Both the position numbers and the translations under genes were made by a program. Below the pieces are notes generated by a model. The model made no database searches. It was not told the DNA's origin and saw nothing but the letters and a program-made list of their open reading frames with translations. This document shows, in pieces, positions 44,905-55,932 of a DNA stretch of 64,000 nt; positions within the stretch are counted from its first letter, which is position 1, and each line of letters opens with the position of its first letter. Source of the stretch: Sarcomyxa edulis (Eukaryota; Basidiomycota; Agaricomycetes; Agaricales; Mycenaceae); assembly GCA_009761415.1 (NCBI GenBank), contig QUOL01000007.1, positions 1-64,000 on the forward strand. Direction: 5' to 3'.

Positions 44905-46331
44905 TTATCCAGACGACATTGTGGCCAACAGACCCTGCCTTACAAACATTCTTGGATTCCCGCTCGATTCTGCATACTTGGACATGAAAAGTTCATCGTA
45001 CATGGCTACAAGCAGAATGAGTGGGAAGACAGATGAGATAATTAACAGTGCTTACAAGAGGTCAGAGCGCCATCATCCTTCCATACTTCGAACAAGGCTG
45101 CAGCTTCCGTTACGCTGAGGCTCGCGGGAACATCGAAGTTCCGGAGGCCTTGGGTGTACTCAACGACGATAGGCTGACGCCGAGGATATCCTGGATTTGT
45201 AGGTCTATCGTATGGGAGGCCGAGCGCTTCGCGCAATTCAAGGGGTATTGGGAATTGAACGTTTGATGCGTTTATGGCTGTGGGTGAGAAAGAGTGAGAA
45301 ATAGGAAGGACTGCGATAGATTGAAGGACGCACGAAGACACGTTTACCACTAGCAAATTCTAGGAGCATGCGTGGGATAGACAAAATGCCATGGTCTGAT
45401 AGACGAAAAGTGAGGGTCTTTGTAGAGAGTTTTACAGTAAAGAGACTGGAAGTCGTCTATGGCGAGGAGAACAGGATATCTGCACGACCCTGTGAGTAAT
45501 CAAGGAAAGTCGATGTTGTAAATACGCACTTTGTATGTTTCTGAAGCTCCTGTATCAACATCTCGAGTATCACTGGCGCCAGGGAACGTTCCTTGAGGGC
45601 AACAGAGACAAGTTCATGGAGAGAAGTCCCCACAGGGATTTCGGGACGTTTCTCGAACTCGTGGAGCTCTGTAGTTTCTAGGTTTAACAGAAGTGCAGAG
45701 TTCGTGTCCATGAATCGTTTGAGTGTGTGATACAAGAAGGGTTCGCTGTACGTTTGAGTACGGATATCGTAGGGGTACTGGGTAGTGGAGTTGACGAGAT
45801 TGGCAGCTAAAGAGTTGTGAGGAAAATGAAGAAGGATGCGATGATGGCGCTTACCTCGTGGAATGTAGAGCACAATCCATTCTTTTGACGCGCAGTATTC
45901 AGCTGACTGCAGCAAGAGGAAACTTTTTCCACAACCAGGAGGACCATCTAAGCGAACGTTAGAAAACGGACACGGAGACGAGGAGTTACTTACTGTACAC
46001 AACCCTGGTCTTCCCGCTAGATTTCTTGCCAGCTTTCAAGAGCATCTCTGCTGCTTCGACCGTCACGTCTCGAACGACTGAGCATGGCTTCGATAACAAA
46101 CGGAACTGCATGACTGTGTTAGCCAGTATTCGGGGGAGAGTGGGAAGAACGTACCTCCGCGAGAAGATCTCGGGGTAAACCAAACGACTTGGAGGGATTC
46201 GTGTCTTTGATATCAAAGGTAGTCGCTTTTCCGATCATATGGGTGTGGAGCAAGAATATCCTTGAAATGGGAGGATTTGAGTACCTCGATATAAACTTGA
46301 CGGAGGATTCGGGAGGAAGGAGGAGCGTCAC
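44905..46331 (-). CDS. DAP3: Mitochondrial small-subunit ribosomal protein mS29 (DAP3/Rsm23)
   Basis: Minus-strand exons give GKATTFDIKDTNPSKSFGLP, RLLSKPCSVVRDVTVEAAEM, Walker A GPPGCGKSFLLLQ, WIVLYIPRAANLVNSTTQYP, YDIRTQTYSEPFLYHTLKRF, PVLLAIDDFQSLYCKTLYKD, PHFSSIRPWH, then FPIPLELREALGL and ending YDELFMSKYAESSGNPRMFV..., stop 44,905-44,907. mS29 is the GTP-binding protein of the mitochondrial small ribosomal subunit. One break is seen: after IRPWH an extra T in a TTTT run (about 45,403) shifts the frame before SIPRMLLEFASGKRVF. The usual N-terminal ~100 residues with the targeting peptide are not found, so the start is uncertain. The gene converges on the kinesin (63 bases between stops) and lies about 140 bases 3' of HSE1 on the same strand. 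Confidence 0.75.
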
Positions 46332-46473
46332 GATTCACGGTGTGACTTGACGTTACTGTGACCGACGGAGCTTGCCGAGTGTACTAGGGTATGGAATAGA
46401 TATTCAGAACTACTACTAGCGTACATGTATACAGAAAAGGGAGGTCGAAGTTATGGCCTTAATACCCGACACC

Positions 46474-49046
46474 TCACGCAGGTGCACCCACACCTTGCCC
46501 AGGATGTGGACTTTGCACATGGGGGACTCTGTGCATCTCCGACTGCCATTCCCGCAAACTGATTATTCAACGCGTAGTGCTGGGTGTCGTTGGAAGGAGG
46601 GGAACCAGCATTGACACCCGGGGAACCGTAAGGAAGAGGCTGTTGTGGTTGTTGCTGGATAGGCGATTGTACTTGTTGCTGAGTAGGACTACCTGGTGCA
46701 GCGAATGAAGCTGAAATTGGGCCTTGATTATGAACAGGCGATGTCGGAGGAGACGAGGATTTCGGTGCTGCCTGTTGTACCCAAGGCGCAGCAGCTGACG
46801 CAGTGTTTGACGGGTAGGCAGACGTAGGAGCACCTGCAAAGTAGCCATTCACGGGTTGCGTCGTAGGTTGAACTTGCGGTTGTGGACCGGCATGACCCGC
46901 CAATTCACTCGGTGTCGTTTGCTGCGTTCCAGCAACAGTAACTTGGTATCCCTCATATGCTGGCTGACTAGGACCAGTCTGAGGCGGTTGTTCGTGCGGT
47001 TGCTGTTGGGACTGCTGAGACATCGACGACGCAGCAGGAGCCGGGACTGGAGCACCGTCGGTGATACCAGGGATAGAGATGAAATAAACAGCAGCGGCAG
47101 GATCTTTGCCACCTTGTGCGTAGTATTGAGCCCATGCTTGGACATTTGGATCCGCATACGTGGTGTTCGGGTCGTACGTGTACGGTGGACCGACGGCTGG
47201 AGCAGCGGCGACCTGCGTTTGAACGGCTGGAGCCGGCTCAGGCTGTGTCGTCTGTGGTTGGGGTTGCGGCTGCGATTGTGGCTGTTGGTGGGGTTGAGGT
47301 TGAGCCTGAGCAGGATACGGCATAGGTCCCTGAGGTCCGTACACACCAGGCTGTTGCGCTGGGTATGGTTGTGCGTATCCACCTGCGTACGCGTTCGGAT
47401 CGACATAAGGCTGTTGGGGAACTTGATATCCTTCAGGATAATTCGCAGCCGCAGCTGCTCGGAACTGAGCAGTCGTATTGTTGTACCCAGACTGATCGTA
47501 GCCATTCCAGCCGTATGATTAAGGGCCTGGTGCGGGGGTGGCATACTCTTGACGAGCACAGGAACGTGAGTCTGGTCGTGGATACTGGGAAGGCCGGTAA
47601 ACTGATTGATCGTATACTAGAACGAACGGTTAGATGCGAAAATCATCGCACTAGGCAGTATACGTACTTCCTGTGTGCCTGGCAAGACTCTCCTCCATCA
47701 TCCGGTCAAAGATAGTCCTCGCTCTTACGAATGTCTCGTTCATGGAGACCAGGTCCACTGCGATCTCGTTAGTAGAGAATAGAAACATCGACAGAGTCTG
47801 AAATTACCTCGTTTCTGACTGTACTTGTCAATCAACTTGACGATCTTCGGTCGGAGGGCCATGCTTGACCTGTATAATTCCTACATAAAGCGTACTTGAG
47901 AGAGTACGAACCCAACGTAGATCGATCAGCGAACCTGAATTTCCTCATTATCGGCGAGATTATCCTTTGCGGGGTCCAATGAACGAAGCATGTTCAAGAG
48001 CTTTTCTACGTTGACGGCTTGAGCGAACACGGCTGCTTCCTGTTCTGCCTCTTTTGCAAGTTCCGCAGCAGTAGGCTCCGGCATTGCTTCCTAGATATAG
48101 AGTGAACAAGCGAACAAATGAGAGACGGAAACGAGACATACCACATAATTGACGGGAAAGATACCCGTCCTGCCCTTCAACTGACCTCTCCACCAATCCT
48201 TATATCCACGATCGACCACCTTGATCACATCACCTTTCTCGAACGCAAGTTCACCAGGCTCAGTAGGCTCAAAGGTATGCAACGCGCGTACACGCGTGAC
48301 GATAGCTCCCGTAGAGGACGTCGGGGCTGCGGATGGAGCTGGATTTGACGTCGTGGATTGGGTGATGTGAGATACGGTAGCTACTGCTTTAGGCGTCGTG
48401 GCTCTGGGAGATGGCGTCCGTGCAGGAGCATATCCAGATTGATATCTGGATAAGTCGGTCGGGCATAGGCATTCGTGGAGCTCAATCCAGCGGCAGGGGA
48501 CGCTTTGGATGAGGAAGCCGATGCTGTTGCGTTCCGAGCCAGATTTGAGCTGGACCCTGAGCCTCCCGCACCACTGGATGAGGCAGCCGAGTACCGTTGC
48601 CATTGATTCCTACCACCCTTGTCCTGCATGGACATTTCAAGCACGCGCTGAAGTTCTTCTTCCTCCTTTCGTCTAATTTCATCATCGACAGTTGGCGGTG
48701 GTGCTTCTTCTGGCGCTTCGAATTTGTAGTCTATGAAAGCTGTGAGCCATTCTAGTCGAGTAATGATGCGCTGTGGTACATACTCTTCGTTTTCAAACTG
48801 TTATAGCAATCTTCCATGATACCAAGAGTTGAATCATGCTCGAATTCAGCAGTCCACATAGCTATCAGCCCGAGTGCTCTGCGCCGAACTTTTTCATGGG
48901 TGGTCTGAATAGAGATGTCGTTAGTAGAAGCCGACGGATGGGAGATGGAAGCATACCCGATCAGTGATTATCTTCTCGAGCCCTTGAGTGAAAGCCCTGG
49001 AGGCGATTTCTCGGTACAGCTCGATTGTACAGTTGTTTGACAAGGC
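46474..49046 (-). pseudogene. HSE1: HSE1 (ESCRT-0, STAM-like), 5'-truncated
   Basis: Order of domains on the minus strand: C-terminal half of a VHS domain (EALSNNCTIELYREIASRAF; MWTAEFEHDSTLGIMEDCYN), a ubiquitin-interacting motif (EEEELQRVLEMSMQD), SH3 ([20 protein letters not shown] ... [11 protein letters not shown]), the core helical region (AVFAQAVNVEKLLNMLRSLD; ALRPKIVKLIDKYSQKR), and a Gln/Pro-rich tail ending in GQGVGAPA, stop at 46,474. HSE1 pairs with Vps27 at endosomes to sort ubiquitinated cargo. About the first 60-70 residues are missing; sequence departs at about 49,047, where a CTGTG-rich repeat starts. Two frame breaks are visible, one near 48,440 and one in a CCCCC run near 46,522. 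Everything else is well preserved with introns, so loss looks recent. Confidence 0.8.
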
Positions 49047-49049
49047 TTC

Positions 49050-49690
49050 GACCTAACCCGGAAACCCTCCCGGTATTGTCGGGGTCTCTTGAACATGAGC
49101 TTAGCTCGTTGTATTTGACAACTGTGATGTGGCCAATACGATGTGTACTATGAGGAAGCACTAAGCAAACGGGTAAGTCTTTGTGGAAGAATGTAAGGGA
49201 GGGATTCGCTTGCCTCGAGTTACGAGCCTCTGGGAGTCCCAATTGCCTTCAATAAATATCGCGTGTATCCTGGACATGAGGTCGGACTGTTGTAGGGTTT
49301 AAAGAAGGTCAGTACAGATAAACGATAGGACTTACCAAGTTTTTGTTGTGGTCAACCAAAGACACTACAAATCTACTGCAATGCGGGAGATAGTGTGGTA
49401 AAGTTGGGGGGAGTTGTGAGGTGCTCGTGCTATGTAAAGACCGTGGAATTCCTGTGGTAGCTGTGGTGAACGACGAAGAGAGAACGAGGGTACTGCGCGC
49501 GGCTGTGGAAGGGACTTGGCACGAGCTGTGGAAGTGGAGTCTGAGCGGCGATTAAACTGCGACCTCAGACAGGGCAGACAATTCATACCCAGGCAGCACA
49601 GTCCGCGCTGCTGTGGAAGCTGTGCACAGTTAAATTGGAACTCCGAACGACTGTGCACAGACTCCGACCACAGCACAGTGGCCGGCTGTG
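49050..49690. repeat. CTGTG-rich repeat, copy 2
   Basis: Alignable with 20,985-21,860 (see that entry). It starts exactly where HSE1 homology ends and finishes beside the foldback elements. Ends CACAGCACAGTGGCCGGCTG here against CAGCACAGTGGCCAGCTGTG in copy 1. Confidence 0.7.
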
Positions 49691-49701
49691 GTGAGGGAAG
49701 T

Positions 49702-49845
49702 CGCACGTGACCCACGGCGTCCCGTGGGTCAAGAAAAAGTCAAAAGTCGGAAACCCGCTCTCGAGGGAGGCGCGTCGAGACTCGAGACAGCACAGAAGTG
49801 AAGTATCTATACCAGACACGTGACCCACGGGACGCCGTGGGCCCA
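49702..49845. mobile_element. Foldback element A
   Basis: A 22-base arm at 49,709-49,730 is matched by its reverse complement at 49,822-49,843 (one end mismatch), and each arm is preceded by CACGTG. Each arm is also nearly self-complementary (CCCACGG.CGTCC.CGTGGG). The interior, ~90 bases, has no coding content. Tandem with element B. Confidence 0.65.
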
Positions 49846-49917
49846 TAAAAAATGAAGGTGGTGTCAACGAGGGAGCAGGGGAGTAGTTGTCGAGACATGA
49901 GAGAAAGAACGGGAAGT

Positions 49918-50053
49918 CGCACGTGACCCACGGCGTCCCGTGGGTCGAGAAAAAGTCAAAATTCGGAAGCCCGTTCTGCAGAGAGGCGCGTCGAGACGAA
50001 CGGAAGTGAAGTATCTATACCAGCCACGTGACCCACGGGACGCCGTGGGCCCG
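49918..50053. mobile_element. Foldback element B
   Basis: Same family as element A: arms 49,925-49,946 and 50,030-50,051, CACGTG at both (49,920 and 50,025), shared interior words (GAAAAAGTCAAAA, GAGGCGCGTCGAGAC, GAAGTGAAGTATCTATACCA). Both copies are preceded by GGGAAGTCG. Confidence 0.65.
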
Positions 50054-50134
50054 AATTGAGGCACAAGAGATGTGCCTTAGGCACAGCCACATTGGAACAA
50101 AAATTAATACAAGTGCCTCTGGGCCAAAAGGGTT

Positions 50135-50252
50135 ACTCTCTAACCCTAACCCTAACAGTCCTAACATCCTAGACCAGTAGATCTCCTACCCTTTTTTTTA
50201 TGATCCTAGACCCCAACCTCTAACACTAACCCTAACAGTCCTAACATCCTAG
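50135..50252. repeat. Degenerate telomere-like tract 3 (internal)
   Basis: TAACCCTAACCCTAACAGTCC and similar words, same orientation as the terminal telomere, with a T run and TATGATCCTAGACCC in the middle as at 26,260. The flank to about 50,320 (TTGGGCTGACA.CCAATTCC, GTCTGCAGCATAATATTG) matches 26,345-26,405. Confidence 0.85.
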
Positions 50253-51777
50253 ATTTGGGCTGACAACCAATTCCAAGTCTCTGGAGGTCTGCAGCATAAT
50301 ATTGGTCCTGCTCTAGAGTTCACAGGACTAGAATACTATAAGAGAGATGTATATACACCCTAAAATATGCATGAGTACACAGTACGGTGTTTAGGCCTCA
50401 TTTTCCAAAAAAAAATTAAATTTTGAGAAATCAAGCTTGATTTCTGGAGGGAATACTAGTAGGTTGGTCTGCCTTCTTGTCTTGCCTCTCAGAGTCAGTC
50501 TCTGTTTTTGTCGCAACTGATGCGTTGACCGTTCACTTTGGTCTTTGTCTCGCGCTTGGTGGATGGTTGACGTCTTCTCCACTTCGATGGTTCCCTCTTT
50601 GATACCTGATTTTTACTTCTCACTCAGACACGCCTTGTCACTCGCTTTTGCGTTTTTTGATGTTTCCAAATAACAAGCCAGTGTCTTATTTGAAAAATGC
50701 TCTGGTTCCCTCTTTGATCCCTGATTTTTACTTGTCTCTCTCAGACACGTCTTGGTAGTTGCTTTTGCATTCTTGGATGTTCCAAATAACAAGCCAGTGT
50801 CTTATTTGGAAAATGCTCTGGCTCCTACTGTTGTGTCAAAGAACGCCCTATTCCGTCACAGGACGCCCTATTCCGTGACCGAACGCCCTATTCCGTCACA
50901 AAACACCCTATTCCGTGACATTTCGTGACTGAACGCCCTATTCCGTCACCTTTTTCGTCCGTTTTGCCTTGAAATGACCTCGGGGTTAGTGGAATAGGGC
51001 GCCCTATTCCCGGATAAGAAACATATAATCCGGTCGCTTCTCATAGCGTGACACTGGGGTAGCTTGGAGTTGTTTCCTTGTCCTTTGTCGTAAATGAGCT
51101 CGGGGTTACTCGGGGTTATTTCTGTGCTGTTTGAGCTCGGGGTTACACGGGGTTATTTCCATGTCGTTTGAACTCGGGGTTACACGGGGTTATTTCCGTG
51201 TTGTTTCAGCTCAAAGTTACTCGGGGTTGGTTTGGACTCACTTGGTGTCGATGGCTCCAAATAGTGGAGTGTCATCTTATTTGAAACATTGTAACCCTAA
51301 GTGTTCTTGCATCAGACTTGGTGTTGGTGACTCAGTTTCAAATAGTGGGATGTCGTCTTATTTGGAATGTGAGTCTGACTATGTTGACTTGATCCACAAT
51401 TCATCTTAGACTTGGTGTTGGTGACTGGTGTTGGTGACTCAGTTTCAAATAGTGGGGTGTCATCTTATTTGGAATGTGGGCTGTTAGAGTTTTCTTGGAC
51501 TTGGTGTTGGTGACTCAGTTTCAAATAGTGGGGTGTCATCTTATTTGGAATGTGGGTCTGACTGACTCTGTTGACTTGAATCCACAATTGATTGTAATGC
51601 ACATTTTATTTTTGAAGGGTCAGTCGTTGACTTGTTTGAGATAGGTCGGTTGCTGACTTGACTGACTGTCTGATTTGATGTCTGCACTGATGCTGACTCT
51701 GACCTGCACTGATACTGACACTGACACTGACACTCTGACTCTGATACTAACTCGCACTTTTTTTTTATATGATCCTC

Positions 51778-51851
51778 AACCCTAACACCTAACACTAACC
51801 CTAACGCCTAACACTAACCCTAACCGCCTAACTACCCCAACCCTAACGTCC
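51778..51851. repeat. Telomere-like tract inside array unit
   Basis: CAACCCTAACACCTAACACT and following CCCTAAC words, then GTCCCAGCTGGGGGGG. The same tract occurs at 53,360-53,433, 54,942-55,015 and 63,449-63,523. Small differences between units (CACC against CGCC) show the units are not all the same age. Confidence 0.85.
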
Positions 51852-54800
51852 CAGCTGGGGGGGTAGCGGCTGATTCCGATTACGGGTCTAACGGCTTCAT
51901 CCCTGTTTCACTTGCGTTTTGACCGTTCGTTGTCTTGATCGTCTTGTATCGGTCTGTCCACTTCGATGGTTCGCTCTTTGATCTGATATTTTTGCGTCTC
52001 TGATGCATACACTTCATCTCGATCTTGGGATTGCACGGCTGAAGGTTGGTCTGCCTTCTTGTCTTGCCTCTCAGAGTCAGTCTCTGTTTTTGTCGCAACT
52101 GATGCGTTGACCGTTCACTTTGGTCTTTGTCTCGCGCTTGGTGGATGGTTGACGTCTTCTCCACTTCGATGGTTCCCTCTTTGATACCTGATTTTTACTT
52201 CTCACTCAGACACGCCTTGTCACTCGCTTTTGCGTTTTTTGATGTTTCCAAATAACAAGCCAGTGTCTTATTTGAAAAATGCTCTGGTTCCCTCTTTGAT
52301 CCCTGATTTTTACTTGTCTCTCTCAGACACGTCTTGGTAGTTGCTTTTGCATTCTTGGATGTTCCAAATAACAAGCCAGTGTCTTATTTGGAAAATGCTC
52401 TGGCTCCTACTGTTGTGTCAAAGAACGCCCTATTCCGTCACAGGACGCCCTATTCCGTGACCGAACGCCCTATTCCGTCACAAAACACCCTATTCCGTGA
52501 CATTTCGTGACTGAACGCCCTATTCCGTCACCTTTTTCGTCCGTTTTGCCTTGAAATGACCTCGGGGTTAGTGGAATAGGGCGCCCTATTCCCGGATAAG
52601 AAACATATAATCCGGTCGCTTCTCATAGCGTGACACTGGGGTAGCTTGGAGTTGTTTCCTTGTCCTTTGTCGTAAATGAGCTCGGGGTTACTCGGGGTTA
52701 TTTCTGTGCTGTTTGAGCTCGGGGTTACACGGGGTTATTTCCATGTCGTTTGAACTCGGGGTTACACGGGGTTATTTCCGTGTTGTTTCAGCTCAAAGTT
52801 ACTCGGGGTTGGTTTGGACTCACTTGGTGTCGATGGCTCCAAATAGTGGAGTGTCATCTTATTTGAAACATTGTAACCCTAAGTGTTCTTGCATCAGACT
52901 TGGTGTTGGTGACTCAGTTTCAAATAGTGGGATGTCGTCTTATTTGGAATGTGAGTCTGACTATGTTGACTTGATCCACAATTCATCTTAGACTTGGTGT
53001 TGGTGACTGGTGTTGGTGACTCAGTTTCAAATAGTGGGGTGTCATCTTATTTGGAATGTGGGCTGTTAGAGTTTTCTTGGACTTGGTGTTGGTGACTCAG
53101 TTTCAAATAGTGGGGTGTCATCTTATTTGGAATGTGGGTCTGACTGACTCTGTTGACTTGAATCCACAATTGATTGTAATGCACATTTTATTTTTGAAGG
53201 GTCAGTCGTTGACTTGTTTGAGATAGGTCGGTTGCTGACTTGACTGACTGTCTGATTTGATGTCTGCACTGATGCTGACTCTGACCTGCACTGATACTGA
53301 CACTGACACTGACACTCTGACTCTGATACTAACTCGCACTTTTTTTTTATATGATCCTCAACCCTAACACCTAACACTAACCCTAACACCTAACACTAAC
53401 CCTAACCGCCTAACTACCCCAACCCTAACGTCCCAGCTGGGGGGGTAGCGGCTGATTCCGATTACGGGTCTAACGGCTTCATCCCTGTTTCACTTGCGTT
53501 TTGACCGTTCGTTGTCTTGATCGTCTTGTATCGGTCTGTCCACTTCGATGGTTCGCTCTTTGATCTGATATTTTTGCGTCTCTGATGCATACACTTCATC
53601 TCGATCTTGGGATTGCACGGCTGAAGGTTGGTCTGCCTTCTTGTCTTGCCTCTCAGAGTCAGTCTCTGTTTTTGTCGCAACTGATGCGTTGACCGTTCAC
53701 TTTGGTCTTTGTCTCGCGCTTGGTGGATGGTTGACGTCTTCTCCACTTCGATGGTTCCCTCTTTGATACCTGATTTTTACTTCTCACTCAGACACGCCTT
53801 GTCACTCGCTTTTGCGTTTTTTGATGTTTCCAAATAACAAGCCAGTGTCTTATTTGAAAAATGCTCTGGTTCCCTCTTTGATCCCTGATTTTTACTTGTC
53901 TCTCTCAGACACGTCTTGGTAGTTGCTTTTGCATTCTTGGATGTTCCAAATAACAAGCCAGTGTCTTATTTGGAAAATGCTCTGGCTCCTACTGTTGTGT
54001 CAAAGAACGCCCTATTCCGTCACAGGACGCCCTATTCCGTGACCGAACGCCCTATTCCGTCACAAAACACCCTATTCCGTGACATTTCGTGACTGAACGC
54101 CCTATTCCGTCACCTTTTTCGTCCGTTTTGCCTTGAAATGACCTCGGGGTTAGTGGAATAGGGCGCCCTATTCCCGGATAAGAAACATATAATCCGGTCG
54201 CTTCTCATAGCGTGACACTGGGGTAGCTTGGAGTTGTTTCCTTGTCCTTTGTCGTAAATGAGCTCGGGGTTACTCGGGGTTATTTCTGTGCTGTTTGAGC
54301 TCGGGGTTACACGGGGTTATTTCCATGTCGTTTGAACTCGGGGTTACACGGGGTTATTTCCGTGTTGTTTCAGCTCGAAGTTACTCGGGGTTGGTTTGGA
54401 CTCACTTGGTGTCGATGGCTCCAAATAGTGGAGTGTCATCTTATTTGAAACATTGTAACCCTAAGTGTTCTTGCATCAGACTTGGTGTTGGTGACTCAGT
54501 TTCAAATAGTGGGATGTCGTCTTATTTGGAATGTGAGTCTGACTATGTTGACTTGATCCACAATTCATCTTAGACTTGGTGTTGGTGACTGGTGTTGGTG
54601 ACTCAGTTTCAAATAGTGGGGTGTCATCTTATTTGGAATGTGGGCTGTTAGAGTTTTCTTGGACTTGGTGTTGGTGACTCAGTTTCAAATAGTGGGGTGT
54701 CATCTTATTTGGAATGTGGGTCTGACTGACTCTGTTGACTTGAATCCACAATTGATTGTAATGCACATTTTATTTTTGAAGGGTCAGTCGTTGACTTGTT

Positions 54801-55704
54801 TGAGATAGGTCGGTTGCTGACTTGACTGACTGTCTGATTTGATGTCTGCACTGATGCTGACTCTGACCTGCACTGATACTGACACTGACACTGACACTCT
54901 GACTCTGATACTAACTCGCACTTTTTTTTTATATGATCCTCAACCCTAACACCTAACACTAACCCTAACGCCTAACACTAACCCTAACCGCCTAACTACC
55001 CCAACCCTAACGTCCCAGCTGGGGGGGTAGCGGCTGATTCCGATTACGGGTCTAACGGCTTCATCCCTGTTTCACTTGCGTTTTGACCGTTCGTTGTCTT
55101 GATCGTCTTGTATCGGTCTGTCCACTTCGATGGTTCGCTCTTTGATCTGATATTTTTGCGTCTCTGATGCATACACTTCATCTCGATCTTGGGATTGCAC
55201 GGCTGAAGGTTGGTCTGCCTTCTTGTCTTGCCTCTCAGAGTCAGTCTCTGTTTTTGTCGCAACTGATGCGTTGACCGTTCACTTTGGTCTTTGTCTCGCG
55301 CTTGGTGGATGGTTGACGTCTTCTCCACTTCGATGGTTCCCTCTTTGATACCTGATTTTTACTTCTCACTCAGACACGCCTTGTCACTCGCTTTTGCGTT
55401 TTTTGATGTTTCCAAATAACAAGCCAGTGTCTTATTTGAAAAATGCTCTGGTTCCCTCTTTGATCCCTGATTTTTACTTGTCTCTCTCAGACACGTCTTG
55501 GTAGTTGCTTTTGCATTCTTGGATGTTCCAAATAACAAGCCAGTGTCTTATTTGGAAAATGCTCTGGCTCCTACTGTTGTGTCAAAGAACGCCCTATTCC
55601 GTCACAGGACGCCCTATTCCGTGACCGAACGCCCTATTCCGTCACAAAACACCCTATTCCGTGACATTTCGTGACTGAACGCCCTATTCCGTCACCTTTT
55701 TCGT

Positions 55705-55708
55705 CCGT
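55705..55708. repeat. Target-site duplication, left (CCGT)
   Basis: CCGT precedes the left LTR and follows the right LTR (62,250-62,253). Removing the element and one copy restores TTTTTCGTCCGTTTTGCC exactly as in the other 205-base elements. If the LTR is taken to start at GG, the duplication is CCGTT (5 bases). Confidence 0.85.
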
Positions 55709-55818
55709 TGGAGACGCTACTGCGTCGGAGAGGAGAAGAGAGAGAAAAGTGATCATATACATGTACAAACATAGTATATGTGGCTACGCGAGACGTAGGA
55801 CAGGCTACGCCTAGTCCA
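55709..55818 (-). repeat. 3' LTR
   Basis: 110 bases, bounded by TG (plus strand TGGAGACG) and CA (CTAGTCCA), identical to 62,140-62,249. Very short for an LTR. It contains inverted copies of GGCTACGC-like words. Confidence 0.9.
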
Positions 55819-55834
55819 GGTGCCCCCCCAAAAG
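55819..55834 (-). other. Polypurine tract
   Basis: On the minus strand CTTTTGGGGGGGCACC abuts the 3' LTR. A G run next to the LTR is the expected primer for plus-strand DNA synthesis. Confidence 0.7.
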
Positions 55835-55932
55835 AAACCGCGTCCGTCCTCGGACCGTCTAAGAGTCCCGTCTGATGACTAGGTAAGTGGAAAGGAATCG
55901 AAATAATTGAGAGAAAAATAAATGAGAAGAAA

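Larger units (their letters stand above)
50461..55708. repeat. 1582-base tandem array (3.3 units)
   Basis: Features recur at an exact spacing of 1582 bases (for example 51,131, 52,713, 54,295) and the copies are nearly identical. Each unit contains the 205-base CCCTATTCC element, GAGCTCGGGGTTAC(A/T)CGG repeats, three or four ~60-base repeats with TTTCAAATAGTGGG(G/A)TGTC, CTGACA micro-repeats, a telomere-like tract, the AGCTGGGGGGGTAGCGGCTG block, and the two ~118-base sub-repeats also found at 1.4-4.1 kb. The recurrent small frames (such as 51,880-52,164 minus) are products of the repeat. The array is cut at 55,708 by a retrotransposon. Confidence 0.92.

Noticed and set aside
46856..47518. 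Open plus-strand frame of 220 codons
   Set aside because: It is antisense to the Gln/Pro-rich tail of HSE1; low-complexity sequence on the other strand explains the open frame.
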